Shown here: positions 27,676-36,181 of the stretch, piece after piece
Position numbering within the stretch: the stretch's first letter is position 1
Layout of the letters: every line of letters starts with the position of its first letter
NCBI RefSeq assembly: GCF_039696035.1
Contig: NZ_CP155567.1
Span: 2,971,001 to 3,035,000, forward strand
Source of the DNA: Microbulbifer sp. SAOS-129_SWC
Lineage (GTDB): Bacteria > Pseudomonadota > Gammaproteobacteria > Pseudomonadales > Cellvibrionaceae
Length of the DNA: 64,000 nt
Reading direction: 5' to 3'
Program-made: the position numbers and the translations under genes
The notes under the pieces: model-generated
The model's database searches: none
Told to the model about the DNA's origin: nothing
What the model saw: only the letters and a program-made list of their open reading frames with translations

Positions 27676-28913
27676 TAGTCCAGCTTGCCCAGCAGCCAGC
27701 GGCTGCTGGTGCCCTGCACCAGTAGGGAAAACAGCACCATGCCGAACACCATCGCCTGAACCTGCTCCGTATAGGGCAGCTGTGCCGGCAGGGCCAGGGC
27801 CAGGGCCACGGCGATAGCCCCGCGCAACCCGCCCCAGCCCAGCAGCAGACGCCAGGTCTTGGGCACCGGCGGACCGACGAAACGCGCCAGCGGGCCGGTC
27901 AGGAAAATCGACAGCGCCCGCGCACCCACCGCAGCGGCGATCGCGATCAGCACCGCCAGCCAGTACTGGCTGAACAACTGTGGCGTCAGTGCCATCCCCA
28001 TGCTGACAAACAGCAGCGCGCGGAACAGCAGCCCCAGCCACTCCCAGGTGGGCGACACGTGCGCCAGGTAGGTGTGGCGCTGTTCGCGCAGACAGGCGCG
28101 CGCCACCATGGCACAGACCATTACCGCGACAATACCGGATACATGCACTACGTGCTCCGCCAGGTAATAGGTGCCCAGCGCCGAAAACAGCAAGGTCACC
28201 AGCGCCGCACCGGCAGCGCCCAGCAGCAGTACGGCGATGGCCGTCAGCAATCCACACAGCACCCCCAGCGCCAACCCGCCCAGCACGATCACCGCCAGGT
28301 AGAGCGCGATGGTACCCGCCCCGGCCAGCGCCTCGCCGGTGGCCAAACCACCCTCGACCACCGAGTGCTCGGCTACGCCCAGCACCAGACCAAACAGCAC
28401 GATGGCGGCGACGTCGTTGAACAGGCTCTCGCCGCGGATCAGTGTCAGCAGATCCTCGTGACCCGGCTTGCGGCGCAGGCGCACAATCAGCGCGCCGGGG
28501 TTGGTAGCCGCCAGCAGCGCCCCGGTGAGCAGCGCCGCCGGCCACGGAAACTGCGCCGGCTCGCTGATGCCGTAGTAAGTCAGCAGCGCGGTCAGCAATG
28601 CGCAGATCACCACGCCGAAGGTGGCCATCAGCAACAGCGGCCCCAGCCACTCCTTCAGCTCGCGCGGTTCAATTTCCCAGGCAGATTCGAACACCATGAT
28701 CGGCAGTATCACGAAGAACAGCAGCTGCTGCAGGCTTTCCGGCTGCAGGCCGCGGTCGTATTCGAGCAACGGCAATAACAGGCCGGCGGCAACGCCGGCA
28801 ATCAGGCAGCCGAGGGTATTGTCACTGCGCAGCAACCGCGCCAGCCCCAGCCCGGCTACCGCGGCCGCGGCCATATACAGCCCCTGCCCCACCAGCGCGC
28901 CGACCCCGCTCAT
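27675..28913 (-). CDS. Cation:proton antiporter, CPA1 family
   Basis: A 412-residue membrane protein with about 12 hydrophobic segments, resembling NhaP/CPA1 sodium(potassium)/proton exchangers. Conserved features are GLLLPLLEYDRGLQPESL, the ATNPGALIVRLRR stretch before the conserved ESLFNDVAAIVLF, and the GWGGLRGAIAVALAL signature late in the protein. It should exchange cations for protons across the inner membrane. The ATG at 28913 overlaps the stop of the upstream FMN enzyme by one base (TGATG), so the two are translationally coupled. A GTG three bases further upstream is an alternative. Confidence 0.9.
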   Translation of the reverse strand: MSGVGALVGQGLYMAAAAVAGLGLARLLRSDNTLGCLIAGVAAGLLLPLLEYDRGLQPESLQQLLFFVILPIMVFESAWEIEPRELKEWLGPLLLMATFGVVICALLTALLTYYGISEPAQFPWPAALLTGALLAATNPGALIVRLRRKPGHEDLLTLIRGESLFNDVAAIVLFGLVLGVAEHSVVEGGLATGEALAGAGTIALYLAVIVLGGLALGVLCGLLTAIAVLLLGAAGAALVTLLFSALGTYYLAEHVVHVSGIVAVMVCAMVARACLREQRHTYLAHVSPTWEWLGLLFRALLFVSMGMALTPQLFSQYWLAVLIAIAAAVGARALSIFLTGPLARFVGPPVPKTWRLLLGWGGLRGAIAVALALALPAQLPYTEQVQAMVFGMVLFSLLVQGTSSRWLLGKLD

Positions 28914-30457
28914 CACCAGCCCCCCCGGTCTGAGGCCAGTACCGATTTGGGTTTGACCTCCGGCAACTGATCGTTGAGCGGCATCGCCACGCCGCGCTCA
29001 TTGATGACCTCGACATGGTGGCGGCGCAGCATGCGTGGCTCCGGCACCCCGCAGGAGTGGGCGATGGTGCCCACCTCGTGGATCATGTTGCGCGCGTAGT
29101 GGTTGACCCGCTCGGCCTTGTCAGTGGGGTCGAGCCCCTGCTGCAGATCCGGGTCGTGCGTGGTGACGCCGGTGGGGCAGGTATTCTTGTTGCACTGCAT
29201 CGCCTGAATACAGCCGAGTGCAAACATGAAACCGCGCCCGCAGTTGACGAAATCCGCTCCCATCGCCAGCGCCCAGGCCACCATCGACGGCGTCAGCAGT
29301 TTGCCCGAGCAGATCACCTTGATGCGCTCGCGCAGGCCGTACTGCGCCAGCAGGTCCACCACCAGCGGCAGGCTGCGGTTGAGCGGCAGGCCCATGTAAT
29401 CCATCAAACTCTGCGGCGCCGCGCCGCTGCCGCCATCGGCGCTGTCGATGGTGATAAAGTCCGGGGCGAACTCGAGCCCGCGCAGCTGGATACGCTCGCA
29501 CATCTCGTGCAGCCAGTCGCTGGCCCCGATCACCGACTTGAAACCGGTGGGCTTGCCGGTCACCTCGCGGATATGCGCGAGCATATCCAGCAGGCCATCG
29601 ACGTCGCGGAATTCCTGGTGGCCGTTGGGGCTGATGGAATCCTCGCCCACCGGGATACCGCGCACCCGCGCAATTTCCTCGGTGACCTTGATGCCGGGCA
29701 GGATACCGCCCTTGCCCGGCTTGGCCCCCTGGGACAGTTTCAGCTCGAACATTCTGACCTGCTCGTGCTCGGCCACCGCGCGCAGTTTTTCATCTGACAG
29801 CTGGCCGTGCTCGTCGCGCACGCCGTACTTGGCGGTGCCTACCTGGAACACGATGTCGCAACCACCGGACAGGTGATAGTCCGACAGGCCGCCCTCACCG
29901 GTATTCATCCAGACACCGGCTTTGGCCGCGCCCTTCGACAGCGCCGTTACCGCGGGCACCGACAGGGCGCCGAAACTCATGCCGGAGATATTGAAAATGG
30001 AGCTGGTGGTGTAGGGCTTGCGCACAAAGCCCTCACCGACGGTGACCTCGCCGGGGGGCACCGCGTCTTTCTCCAGGGTCGGAAAGGGATGGTTCAGGAA
30101 TACCACATCGCCGGGCTGGTTCAGCGGGCGGGTGGAGCCGAAGGCCACGGTCGAATCCACATTCTTGGCCGCGCGGTAGACCCAGCTGCGCTGGGCGCGG
30201 TTGAAAGGCATTTCTTCGCGGTCGAGGGCGAAAAAATATTGCCGGAAAAATTCCCCCAGGTGCTCGAACTGGTAGCGGAAGCGACCGATCACCGGGAAAT
30301 TGCGCCGGATCGCCTGCTTGCTCTGGCTGACATCCGACAGGTACAGATACAACACGTAGAGCACCAGCAGTACCAGCGCAAAAGCAAACAACAGCGCAAA
30401 TACCTGCAACACATGAACCGCAAAAGTGCGAATAGCGGCCACTGCCTGTAAATCCAT
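28913..30457 (-). CDS. FMN-binding glutamate synthase-like protein, membrane anchored
   Basis: A 514-residue protein with an N-terminal hydrophobic segment (VFALLFAFALVLLVLYVLYLYL) and a large glutamate synthase FMN/iron-sulfur domain. Signatures are FNISGMSFGALSVPAVTALS, MNTGEGGLSDYH, TIDSADGGSGAAP and the cysteines in CIQAMQCNKNTCPTGV. There is no amidotransferase domain, so it is one of the stand-alone GltB-like enzymes of uncertain substrate. The ATG at 30457 follows gggagctgtg and is preferred to an upstream start that would enter the divergent promoter region. It is coupled to the antiporter gene downstream. Confidence 0.9.
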   Translation of the reverse strand: MDLQAVAAIRTFAVHVLQVFALLFAFALVLLVLYVLYLYLSDVSQSKQAIRRNFPVIGRFRYQFEHLGEFFRQYFFALDREEMPFNRAQRSWVYRAAKNVDSTVAFGSTRPLNQPGDVVFLNHPFPTLEKDAVPPGEVTVGEGFVRKPYTTSSIFNISGMSFGALSVPAVTALSKGAAKAGVWMNTGEGGLSDYHLSGGCDIVFQVGTAKYGVRDEHGQLSDEKLRAVAEHEQVRMFELKLSQGAKPGKGGILPGIKVTEEIARVRGIPVGEDSISPNGHQEFRDVDGLLDMLAHIREVTGKPTGFKSVIGASDWLHEMCERIQLRGLEFAPDFITIDSADGGSGAAPQSLMDYMGLPLNRSLPLVVDLLAQYGLRERIKVICSGKLLTPSMVAWALAMGADFVNCGRGFMFALGCIQAMQCNKNTCPTGVTTHDPDLQQGLDPTDKAERVNHYARNMIHEVGTIAHSCGVPEPRMLRRHHVEVINERGVAMPLNDQLPEVKPKSVLASDRGGW

Positions 30458-30537
30458 CACACAGCTCCCAAATGATTGAACGATCCATTGTATGCCCACA
30501 TCACTCCCCTTGCACAGGTCTCCCCACACGGCCTAAA

Positions 30538-30553
30538 CTGTATATCCATACAG
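30538..30553. promoter_or_regulatory. LexA box (SOS operator)
   Basis: CTGTATATCCATACAG matches the gammaproteobacterial LexA consensus CTGT-N8-ACAG with an AT-rich centre. It ends 15 bases before the GTG start of the radical SAM gene and 80 bases from the divergent FMN-enzyme start, so it most likely controls the former. No LexA or other SOS gene is in the window. Confidence 0.85.
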
Positions 30554-30568
30554 CCCAGGTAGAGAGCA

Positions 30569-31657
30569 GTGGCCAACGACGATCCGGCAAATCCCCCCCG
30601 GCAACGCAGGGGCCGCGGCGCCGCCAGCAACCTGGCCGGGCGCTTCGTGCCGCAGGTGAGCGCCCGCGAGAGCGACGGCTGGCAGACCGATGTCGAGCCG
30701 CTCGAGCGGTTGCTGACCGAGGCTATCGAGGAAAAAGCCAAAAGCATTATCGCCAGCAACCAGTCGCCGGACCTGCCGTTCAGCCAGTCGATCAACCCCT
30801 ATCGGGGGTGCGAGCACGGCTGTATCTATTGCTATGCGCGCCCCGCCCATGCCTATATGGATCTGTCGCCGGGGCTGGATTTCGAAAGCCGCATTTTTTT
30901 CAAGCCCAATGCGGCGGCGCTGCTGGACAAAGCCCTGCGCAAGCGCTCCTACCAGTGCAGCCCCATTGCGCTGGGCTCCAACACCGATCCCTACCAGCCG
31001 CTGGAAAAAGACAAGCAGATCACCCGCCAGCTGCTGGAAACCATGCAGCGCTTCAACCAGCCGGTGACGATTGTCACCAAGGGCCAGCTGATACTGCGCG
31101 ACCTGCCGCTGCTGGCGGAGATGGCGCAGGACAACCTGGCGCAGGTGGCGATCAGCGTAACCACGCTCGACAACGAACTGAAACGCCGGCTGGAACCGCG
31201 CACGGCCGGGCCGGCCGCGCGGCTGCGCGCGCTGGAGCAGTTAAGCCATGTCGGTATTCCCACCGCGGTGATGGCCGCGCCGATGATTCCGGCGCTCAAC
31301 GACAGCGAGCTAGAGCGCATCCTCAGGGCGGCGCGGGACGCCGGCGCCCGCCACGCGGCCTATATCCTGCTACGCCTGCCCTTTGAAGTGGCGCCGCTGT
31401 TTCGCCAGTGGCTCGCCGAGCACTATCCCGAGCGCGCCAGCCACGTGATGAGCCTGGTGCAGCAGAGCCGCGGCGGCCGCGATTACCAGAGCGATTTCTC
31501 CCAGCGCCAGACCGGCATCGGCGTATTTGCGCAGCTGCTGCAACAGCGTTTCCGCGTGGCCATCAACAAACTGGGGCTGAACCGGCGCAAGCTGAAGCTG
31601 GACTGTAACCGCTTCCAGCCGCCGCCGCGGGCCGGCGACCAGCAATCGCTGTTTTAA
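30569..31657 (+). CDS. PA0069-family radical SAM protein (SplB-related), predicted SOS-regulated
   Basis: A 362-residue radical SAM enzyme with the cluster motif CEHGCIYC (CxxxCxxC) preceded by SINPYRG, which is typical of the PA0069/SplB-related group. Later conserved blocks include IALGSNTDPYQPLE and VTIVTKGQLILRD. Spore photoproduct lyase is the best-known relative, so a nucleic-acid repair role is plausible but unproven. The GTG start follows aggtagagagca. A LexA box immediately upstream implies induction by DNA damage. From memory, PA0069 is also among the LexA targets of Pseudomonas aeruginosa. A GIY-YIG nuclease-like gene follows on the same strand. Confidence 0.88.
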   Translation: MANDDPANPPRQRRGRGAASNLAGRFVPQVSARESDGWQTDVEPLERLLTEAIEEKAKSIIASNQSPDLPFSQSINPYRGCEHGCIYCYARPAHAYMDLSPGLDFESRIFFKPNAAALLDKALRKRSYQCSPIALGSNTDPYQPLEKDKQITRQLLETMQRFNQPVTIVTKGQLILRDLPLLAEMAQDNLAQVAISVTTLDNELKRRLEPRTAGPAARLRALEQLSHVGIPTAVMAAPMIPALNDSELERILRAARDAGARHAAYILLRLPFEVAPLFRQWLAEHYPERASHVMSLVQQSRGGRDYQSDFSQRQTGIGVFAQLLQQRFRVAINKLGLNRRKLKLDCNRFQPPPRAGDQQSLF

Positions 31658-31859
31658 GGAACCGCACATGACCGTGGCCCGCTCCTGCGACGGGCAATCA
31701 GCAGGTTGCGCAAACACAGGGGCGAAGTCCGGGTACCCACCGCTAACAGGGCCGGAGCGGAGGCACCAGCCTACAGCCCCCCGGGCTTTCCAACGGCAGG
31801 GGTTTGCAATCCCCTGCGGCAGGCGGACAATAGCCGCGTACCAATACGGGAACAGCGTC

Positions 31860-32174
31860 TTGAACGAGTGGTTTGTCTACCTGATTCGCACCAACCGCGG
31901 CACTCTCTATACCGGGATCACGCGCGATGTAGAGCGACGTTTCGAAGAACATAGCAGCGGTGGCCCGAAAGCCGCCAAGGCACTGCGCGGGCGGGGACCA
32001 TTGACGCTGGAATTCCACTGCGCCGTCGCCGACAAGTCCGCGGCACTGAAGCTGGAAATGGAAATAAAGAAATGGCCGAAGAAAAAAAAAGAGGCCCTGA
32101 TCACCGGTGCGGGGGGATTGATTCCCGCGGCGTATTTAACAGGGCCCAAAGGGGTAGTCGATAAATCGCAGTAA
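31860..32174 (+). CDS. GIY-YIG nuclease domain protein (UPF0213/YhbQ-like)
   Basis: The conserved part is a 104-residue GIY-YIG domain: WFVYLIRTNRGTLYTGITRDVERRFEEH, then a short C-terminal half (ALKLEMEIKKWPKKKKEALI). The strand order and spacing match small UvrC-like GIY-YIG proteins of about 90-105 residues. A TTG at 31860 gives this length. The frame is also open from an ATG at 31668 with a good ribosome site (aagga), which would add 64 low-complexity residues. That stretch contains hairpins and looks intergenic. The start is therefore uncertain. It lies downstream of the LexA-boxed radical SAM gene. Confidence 0.75.
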   Translation: MNEWFVYLIRTNRGTLYTGITRDVERRFEEHSSGGPKAAKALRGRGPLTLEFHCAVADKSAALKLEMEIKKWPKKKKEALITGAGGLIPAAYLTGPKGVVDKSQ

Positions 32175-32297
32175 CTACTGATTGATTACCTGGAGCGCAA
32201 ACTCCGTTTGCAGATTCGGCTCGGAAGTGGCCGGGCCGGTAAATGCCAGGGCGGTAACCAGTACCATGGCAGTTGCCAATATAAAGCGCTTTAACAT
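32175..32297 (-). CDS. Small secreted peptide (40 residues), hypothetical
   Basis: The ATG at 32297 follows a good ribosome site (cgaggtatcagtg). The 40-residue product is almost entirely a signal peptide (MLKRFILATAMVLVTALAFT) followed by a short mature region ending EFALQVINQ. Cleavage could occur near GPATS or later. No family was recognised. It is convergent with, and ends directly against, the GIY-YIG gene. The clear ribosome site and signal-like composition make it more credible than most short frames, but expression is unproven. Confidence 0.55.
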   Translation of the reverse strand: MLKRFILATAMVLVTALAFTGPATSEPNLQTEFALQVINQ

Positions 32298-32354
32298 CAC
32301 TGATACCTCGCTGCTAAACGCACTCCCACCGCGTGGGTCAATAGCGGCTTGAAT

Positions 32355-32552
32355 TCACCGCCGGCAGGTTTCCATCGCTTCCGGCACACCCTCTGCAGAC
32401 AAACCATGGGCCAGTAGTCCCATCGTCGGGCGGCACACCTCTAGCGGCTGGCCGCGTTCGATGCGCAGCAGGCTCGCGTCGATCACCGCCGCGCGCAACC
32501 TGTCGGCCGGGTAGCGCACCAGTGCCCCCGCGGCCGCTCTCAAGCGGCTCAT
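32355..32552 (-). CDS. Small hypothetical protein (65 residues)
   Basis: The ATG overlaps the stop of the upstream DUF1097 gene by four bases (ATGA), a usual sign of a coupled gene. The product is Arg/Ala/Leu-rich with no signal peptide or membrane helix (MSRLRAAAGALVRYPADRLR). It contains two cysteines in the second half. No family recognised. It is the second gene of a small operon. Confidence 0.5.
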   Translation of the reverse strand: MSRLRAAAGALVRYPADRLRAAVIDASLLRIERGQPLEVCRPTMGLLAHGLSAEGVPEAMETCRR

Positions 32553-33094
32553 CGCTCAGCCTCCATTGCGCTCTCCGGGCCAGTCTCCGCTGTGCTTCCC
32601 AGTACCCTGCGCACCAGATCCGGCAGTGCCGCGGCGAACACGCCCACAGACACCGCTGCGGTCAGGGTCAGGTAGCTGTCCAGTGACCCGTCTGTGTCGG
32701 CCACCAGCGCGACCAGGATGCCGAGGTAATAACCGGGAACATTGCTTACCCCGGTAATAAACTGCATTAAATGCACGCTGACCGCCGCTATCAGAAGCGC
32801 GACCGGCAACGCCGCCCACGCAGCGTGCAGTTGCAACTTTCCGGCGGCGGACAGGGAGACAATGCCGAACCCGAGGCCGGTAATCGCGCAGGCGAGATTG
32901 TAAGCGCCATCGTGCAGCGTCGACCCGCGGGTAAAATAGACAGCCCAACCGATCAGTGCGATCCACACCGGCAGTCCGAGCAGGTAACCGGCGATCCCGG
33001 CACCGGCAAACATCACCGCCGCCAGCGGAATACTGGTACGGCGGGAAAACAGTATCGATTCGACGCGATGTTCGTTCGCAACTGCGTGGCTCAT
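32549..33094 (-). CDS. DUF1097 inner-membrane protein
   Basis: A 181-residue protein with about five hydrophobic segments (IPLAAVMFAGAGIAGYLLG, WIALIGWAVYF, ALLIAAVSVHLMQFITG, YYLGILVALVA). The layout resembles DUF1097 proteins such as E. coli YcdZ, whose function is unknown. The ATG at 33094 follows a strong ribosome site (gggaggt). A coupled 65-residue frame follows. Confidence 0.75.
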   Translation of the reverse strand: MSHAVANEHRVESILFSRRTSIPLAAVMFAGAGIAGYLLGLPVWIALIGWAVYFTRGSTLHDGAYNLACAITGLGFGIVSLSAAGKLQLHAAWAALPVALLIAAVSVHLMQFITGVSNVPGYYLGILVALVADTDGSLDSYLTLTAAVSVGVFAAALPDLVRRVLGSTAETGPESAMEAER

Positions 33095-33537
33095 GGCCCT
33101 GACCTCCCGTTACTGTGTGGCATTTTGCTGGCAGCATTTTGCGGGGCTCGGTACAAACGGCTTTCGCCGATTTGCCAGCTTCCGCTTGCCCGAAACTGGC
33201 GGCTGCCGGTGCAGCGAAAAGCGAGTGCTCGCTTCCATTCCGTGCATCGCATTCTGCCGCCCGCGCCAAAATTGCGGTAGCTGATAACTTCCCGATGCTT
33301 GCCTAAAAGTGCACACACCCGGAGGCTCCCCCACTGTTAAGAATAAGGCGTTCTAACCAGATAGCAGTCGGGTATATAAACCATCCGGCTGGATGGTCGG
33401 GCAGAGCCGCATAAACGACACTGCGCTCGGGCCGAATAACAACCTCCCGGCACGAGCCGGCAGTCTCTATTTGATGGTGCTTACAGGTACGCGGATGGGA
33501 CTGGAGCGGATCAACCGGTGTGGCATTCACATACACA
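33095..33537. other. Gene-free interval between the LysR and DUF1097 genes
   Basis: About 440 bases with no convincing gene. A seven-pair hairpin (ACCATCC / GGATGGT, 33380-33397) is followed on the minus strand by a T/A-rich run and is a candidate terminator of the LysR gene. The part next to 33095 should carry the DUF1097 promoter. Confidence 0.45.
33380..33397 (-). terminator. Weak hairpin terminator downstream of the LysR gene
   Basis: A perfect seven-pair stem with a four-base loop is followed on the minus strand by tttatat. It lies about 140 bases beyond the LysR stop. Confidence 0.45.
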
Positions 33538-34455
33538 CTATTGCAACGGTACCAACCGCGGCTTCATGATTTCCGCCATCCACGCCATAAACACCTGCAC
33601 CCGTTTGGGCTGGTAGCGGCGGTTGGCATAGACGAGGGACACCGGCATCGGTGCCGGCCGATAGCCGGGCAGGACTTCCTCCAGCTCGCCGGATTCCAGG
33701 TAGTGCCTGACCCCGACCTCCGGCACCTGGATAATCCCCAGCCCGGCGAGGCACGCCTCCAGGTAGGCCCCGGTGTTGTTGACCGTAAGCACTCCCGGTA
33801 CCGGCACTGACTGTTCCATCCCCGGCGCATCGGGATCGACATATTCAAACCCCGACGACCGCCCCCCCAGGTTCAGCACGTAGTGCACCATGCGGTGGCC
33901 GGCCAGATCCGCCAGCGTGCGCGGGGTACCGTGCTCGGCCAGGTATTCGGTGCTGGCGCAGCTCACCATGCGGTATTCGCCCAGCGGCCGCGCAATCAGC
34001 CCAGAGTCTTGCAGCGCCCCGACCCGCAGTACGCAGTCGAACCCCTCCCGCACCAGATCGACGAAGCGGTCACTGCTGGACAGCTCCACCTCCAGCCCCG
34101 GGTGCTGGCGCAGGAACTCCGGCAACCGCGGTATTACCACGTCCCGCGCCAACGGCAGCGGCATATCCACGCGCAGGCGCCCTTGCAGTGCGGCGGAATC
34201 CTCACGAAACAGGTTCTGCAGCTCGTCCATATCCGCCAGCAGATCCTGGCAGCGCTCATAGACGACCTGGCCATCCTGGGTCATGCGCACGCTGCGGGTG
34301 GTGCGGTGCAGCAGACGCGTGCCGAGCAGCGTTTCCAGCTGCTGCACGGCGCTGGACACGCCGGCGCGGGATACCCCCAGGCTGTCCGCCGCCGCGGTAA
34401 AACTGCCCTGCTCTGCCACCCGCAGGAACACCTGCATCGATTCCAGCAATTTCAT
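33538..34455 (-). CDS. LysR-family transcriptional regulator
   Basis: A 305-residue LysR protein. The winged helix-turn-helix is at residues 1-60 (MKLLESMQVFLRVAEQGSFTAAADSLGVSRAGVSSAVQQLE). A LysR substrate-binding domain follows (RLRVDMPLPLARDVVIPRLPEFL). The ATG at 34455 follows ggtgga and is preferred to a GTG seven codons upstream. It is divergent from the short-chain dehydrogenase gene at 34579 across a 123-base gap, the usual layout for a LysR regulator and its target. The inducer is unknown. Confidence 0.92.
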   Translation of the reverse strand: MKLLESMQVFLRVAEQGSFTAAADSLGVSRAGVSSAVQQLETLLGTRLLHRTTRSVRMTQDGQVVYERCQDLLADMDELQNLFREDSAALQGRLRVDMPLPLARDVVIPRLPEFLRQHPGLEVELSSSDRFVDLVREGFDCVLRVGALQDSGLIARPLGEYRMVSCASTEYLAEHGTPRTLADLAGHRMVHYVLNLGGRSSGFEYVDPDAPGMEQSVPVPGVLTVNNTGAYLEACLAGLGIIQVPEVGVRHYLESGELEEVLPGYRPAPMPVSLVYANRRYQPKRVQVFMAWMAEIMKPRLVPLQ

Positions 34456-34578
34456 CGGTCCACCCACATTGTTCACTCAAGGCAAACAGTCTAGCTATTT
34501 TTTGCCTGTTTATCTGGCCAGAGACAACCAATAAGCTGACTGGTGTCGATTGACTCCACAGCAACAGGAGAACCGCTC

Positions 34579-35337
34579 ATGAAACACAAGATTGCACTGA
34601 TTACCGGCGGCAGCCGCGGCCTGGGCCGCGACACCGCTCTGCAGCTGGCGACCAAGGGGGTGGATGTGATTCTGACCTTCCACAGCCGCGCCGCTGACGC
34701 TGACGCCGTGGTGGCGGAAATCCAGCGCCGCGGCGCCCGCGCCGCCGCGCTGCAGCTGGACACCGGCGACACCGCGGGCTTCGCTGCTTTCGCCGACCAG
34801 CTGCGGGCATTGTTGCGCTCCGGCTGGCAGCGCGAAGGATTCGATTTTCTGGTTAACAACGCCGGGGTCGGCATCCACGCGCCCTTTCCCGAGACCACCG
34901 AGGCACAGTTCGACCAGCTGGTAAACGTCCACTTCAAGGGGGTCTTCTTTCTGACCCAGCAGCTGCTGCCCCTGCTTGCCGACGGCGGGCGCATCGTCAA
35001 CCTGTCCAGCGGGCTGGCACGTTTCTCTTTCCCCGGTTACGCCGCCTACGCGGCCGTGAAGGGAGCCATCGAAGTGCTGAGCCGCTATATGGCGAAGGAA
35101 CTCGGCGAGCGCGGTATCGCGGTCAATGTGGTGGCGCCGGGCGCCATCGAGACCGATTTCGGTGGCGGCCTCGTGCGCGACAATAAGGAGATCAACGACT
35201 TTATCGCCTCGCAGACCGCACTCGGGCGCGTGGGATTGCCCGAGGACATCGGCGGCGTGATCGCCTCACTGCTTTCGGAGGACAACCGCTGGATCAACGC
35301 GCAGCGTATCGAGGCGTCCGGGGGAATGTTTCTGTAA
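34579..35337 (+). CDS. Short-chain dehydrogenase/reductase, probable target of the adjacent LysR regulator
   Basis: A 252-residue classical SDR: cofactor motif TGGSRGLG near the start, NNAGVG, the catalytic serine in IVNLSSGLARF, and the YxxxK in YAAYAAVKGAIE. C-terminal residues ASGGMFL are typical. The NADP preference suggested by an Arg in the glycine motif is only tentative. A strong ribosome site (aggagaa) precedes the ATG at 34579. Divergence from a LysR gene points to specific regulation; the substrate is unknown. Confidence 0.92.
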   Translation: MKHKIALITGGSRGLGRDTALQLATKGVDVILTFHSRAADADAVVAEIQRRGARAAALQLDTGDTAGFAAFADQLRALLRSGWQREGFDFLVNNAGVGIHAPFPETTEAQFDQLVNVHFKGVFFLTQQLLPLLADGGRIVNLSSGLARFSFPGYAAYAAVKGAIEVLSRYMAKELGERGIAVNVVAPGAIETDFGGGLVRDNKEINDFIASQTALGRVGLPEDIGGVIASLLSEDNRWINAQRIEASGGMFL

Positions 35338-35373
35338 GGGGAAAATCGGGGCGGCCCTTTGGGCCCGCCCCCA

Positions 35374-36069
35374 TCACCAGGGAATCTCGCTGCCGTCGTA
35401 ATTGTAAAACCGCCCACTGTGCGCCAGATCGGTATCCAGCAACAGCTTTTTCAGGCCGGCCACACTGTCCTCCACCGAAATCAACGCATTGGGCCCGCCC
35501 ATGTCGGTCTTGACCCAACCCGGGTGCAGCGCCAGTACGCTGACACCGCGATCGTGCAGATCGACGGACAGGCTTTTTACCACCTGATTGACCGCGGTCT
35601 TGGAGGTGCGGTAGATATAGCCGCCGCCCGAGCTGTTGTCGGCGATACTGCCGACCTTACTGCTGATGATCGCCATCACCTTGCGCTGGCTATCTGCCAC
35701 ATTGCGGTAGAAGGTCTCCGCCAGCTTGTAGGGCGCAATGGTGTTGCACTCCAGTACCCGGCGCCACTCGTCCAGATCCACCTGGCCAAACGCCACACCC
35801 TTGGGCCCATAGGAACCCGCGTTGTTCAGCAGGATATCGATCGGCTGATCCCACAGGGATTTGGCCAAGGCAGACATCTCATCGTAATCCGTCACATCGA
35901 GCTCGAACAGGCGCACGTGCCGGAACTTTTCCTCCAGTGCACGCAATTCGCTCGCACCGGGCACATTGCGGCAGCAGGCCAGCACCTGCCAGCCGTCGTC
36001 GGCAAACTGGCGGGTCATTTCCAGCCCTAAGCCGCGATTGCAGCCGGTGATCAGAACGGTTCCAGACAT
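35374..36069 (-). CDS. Short-chain dehydrogenase, CsgA/C-factor-like (copy A)
   Basis: A 231-residue SDR of the C-factor-like group: TGCNRGLGLEMTRQFA, LLNNAG, the serine in AIISSKVGSIADN, and the active-site YRTSK (tyrosine and lysine in YIYRTSKTAVNQ). It ends YNYDGSEIPW. Ribosome site ctggaggcac precedes the ATG at 36069; an in-frame upstream extension is rejected. It is a close paralogue of the next gene, and both lie in tandem on the minus strand. The substrate is unknown. Confidence 0.9.
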   Translation of the reverse strand: MSGTVLITGCNRGLGLEMTRQFADDGWQVLACCRNVPGASELRALEEKFRHVRLFELDVTDYDEMSALAKSLWDQPIDILLNNAGSYGPKGVAFGQVDLDEWRRVLECNTIAPYKLAETFYRNVADSQRKVMAIISSKVGSIADNSSGGGYIYRTSKTAVNQVVKSLSVDLHDRGVSVLALHPGWVKTDMGGPNALISVEDSVAGLKKLLLDTDLAHSGRFYNYDGSEIPW

Positions 36070-36181
36070 AGAGTGCCTCCAGAAAATTTGCGCAAAAGCG
36101 TTGATAGCCACGCAACGCACGCGGGAAACCGCCACACAGTCGCCACCCGGTGATTGCGCGGGATGCCGCCGCTGCCGGCGG

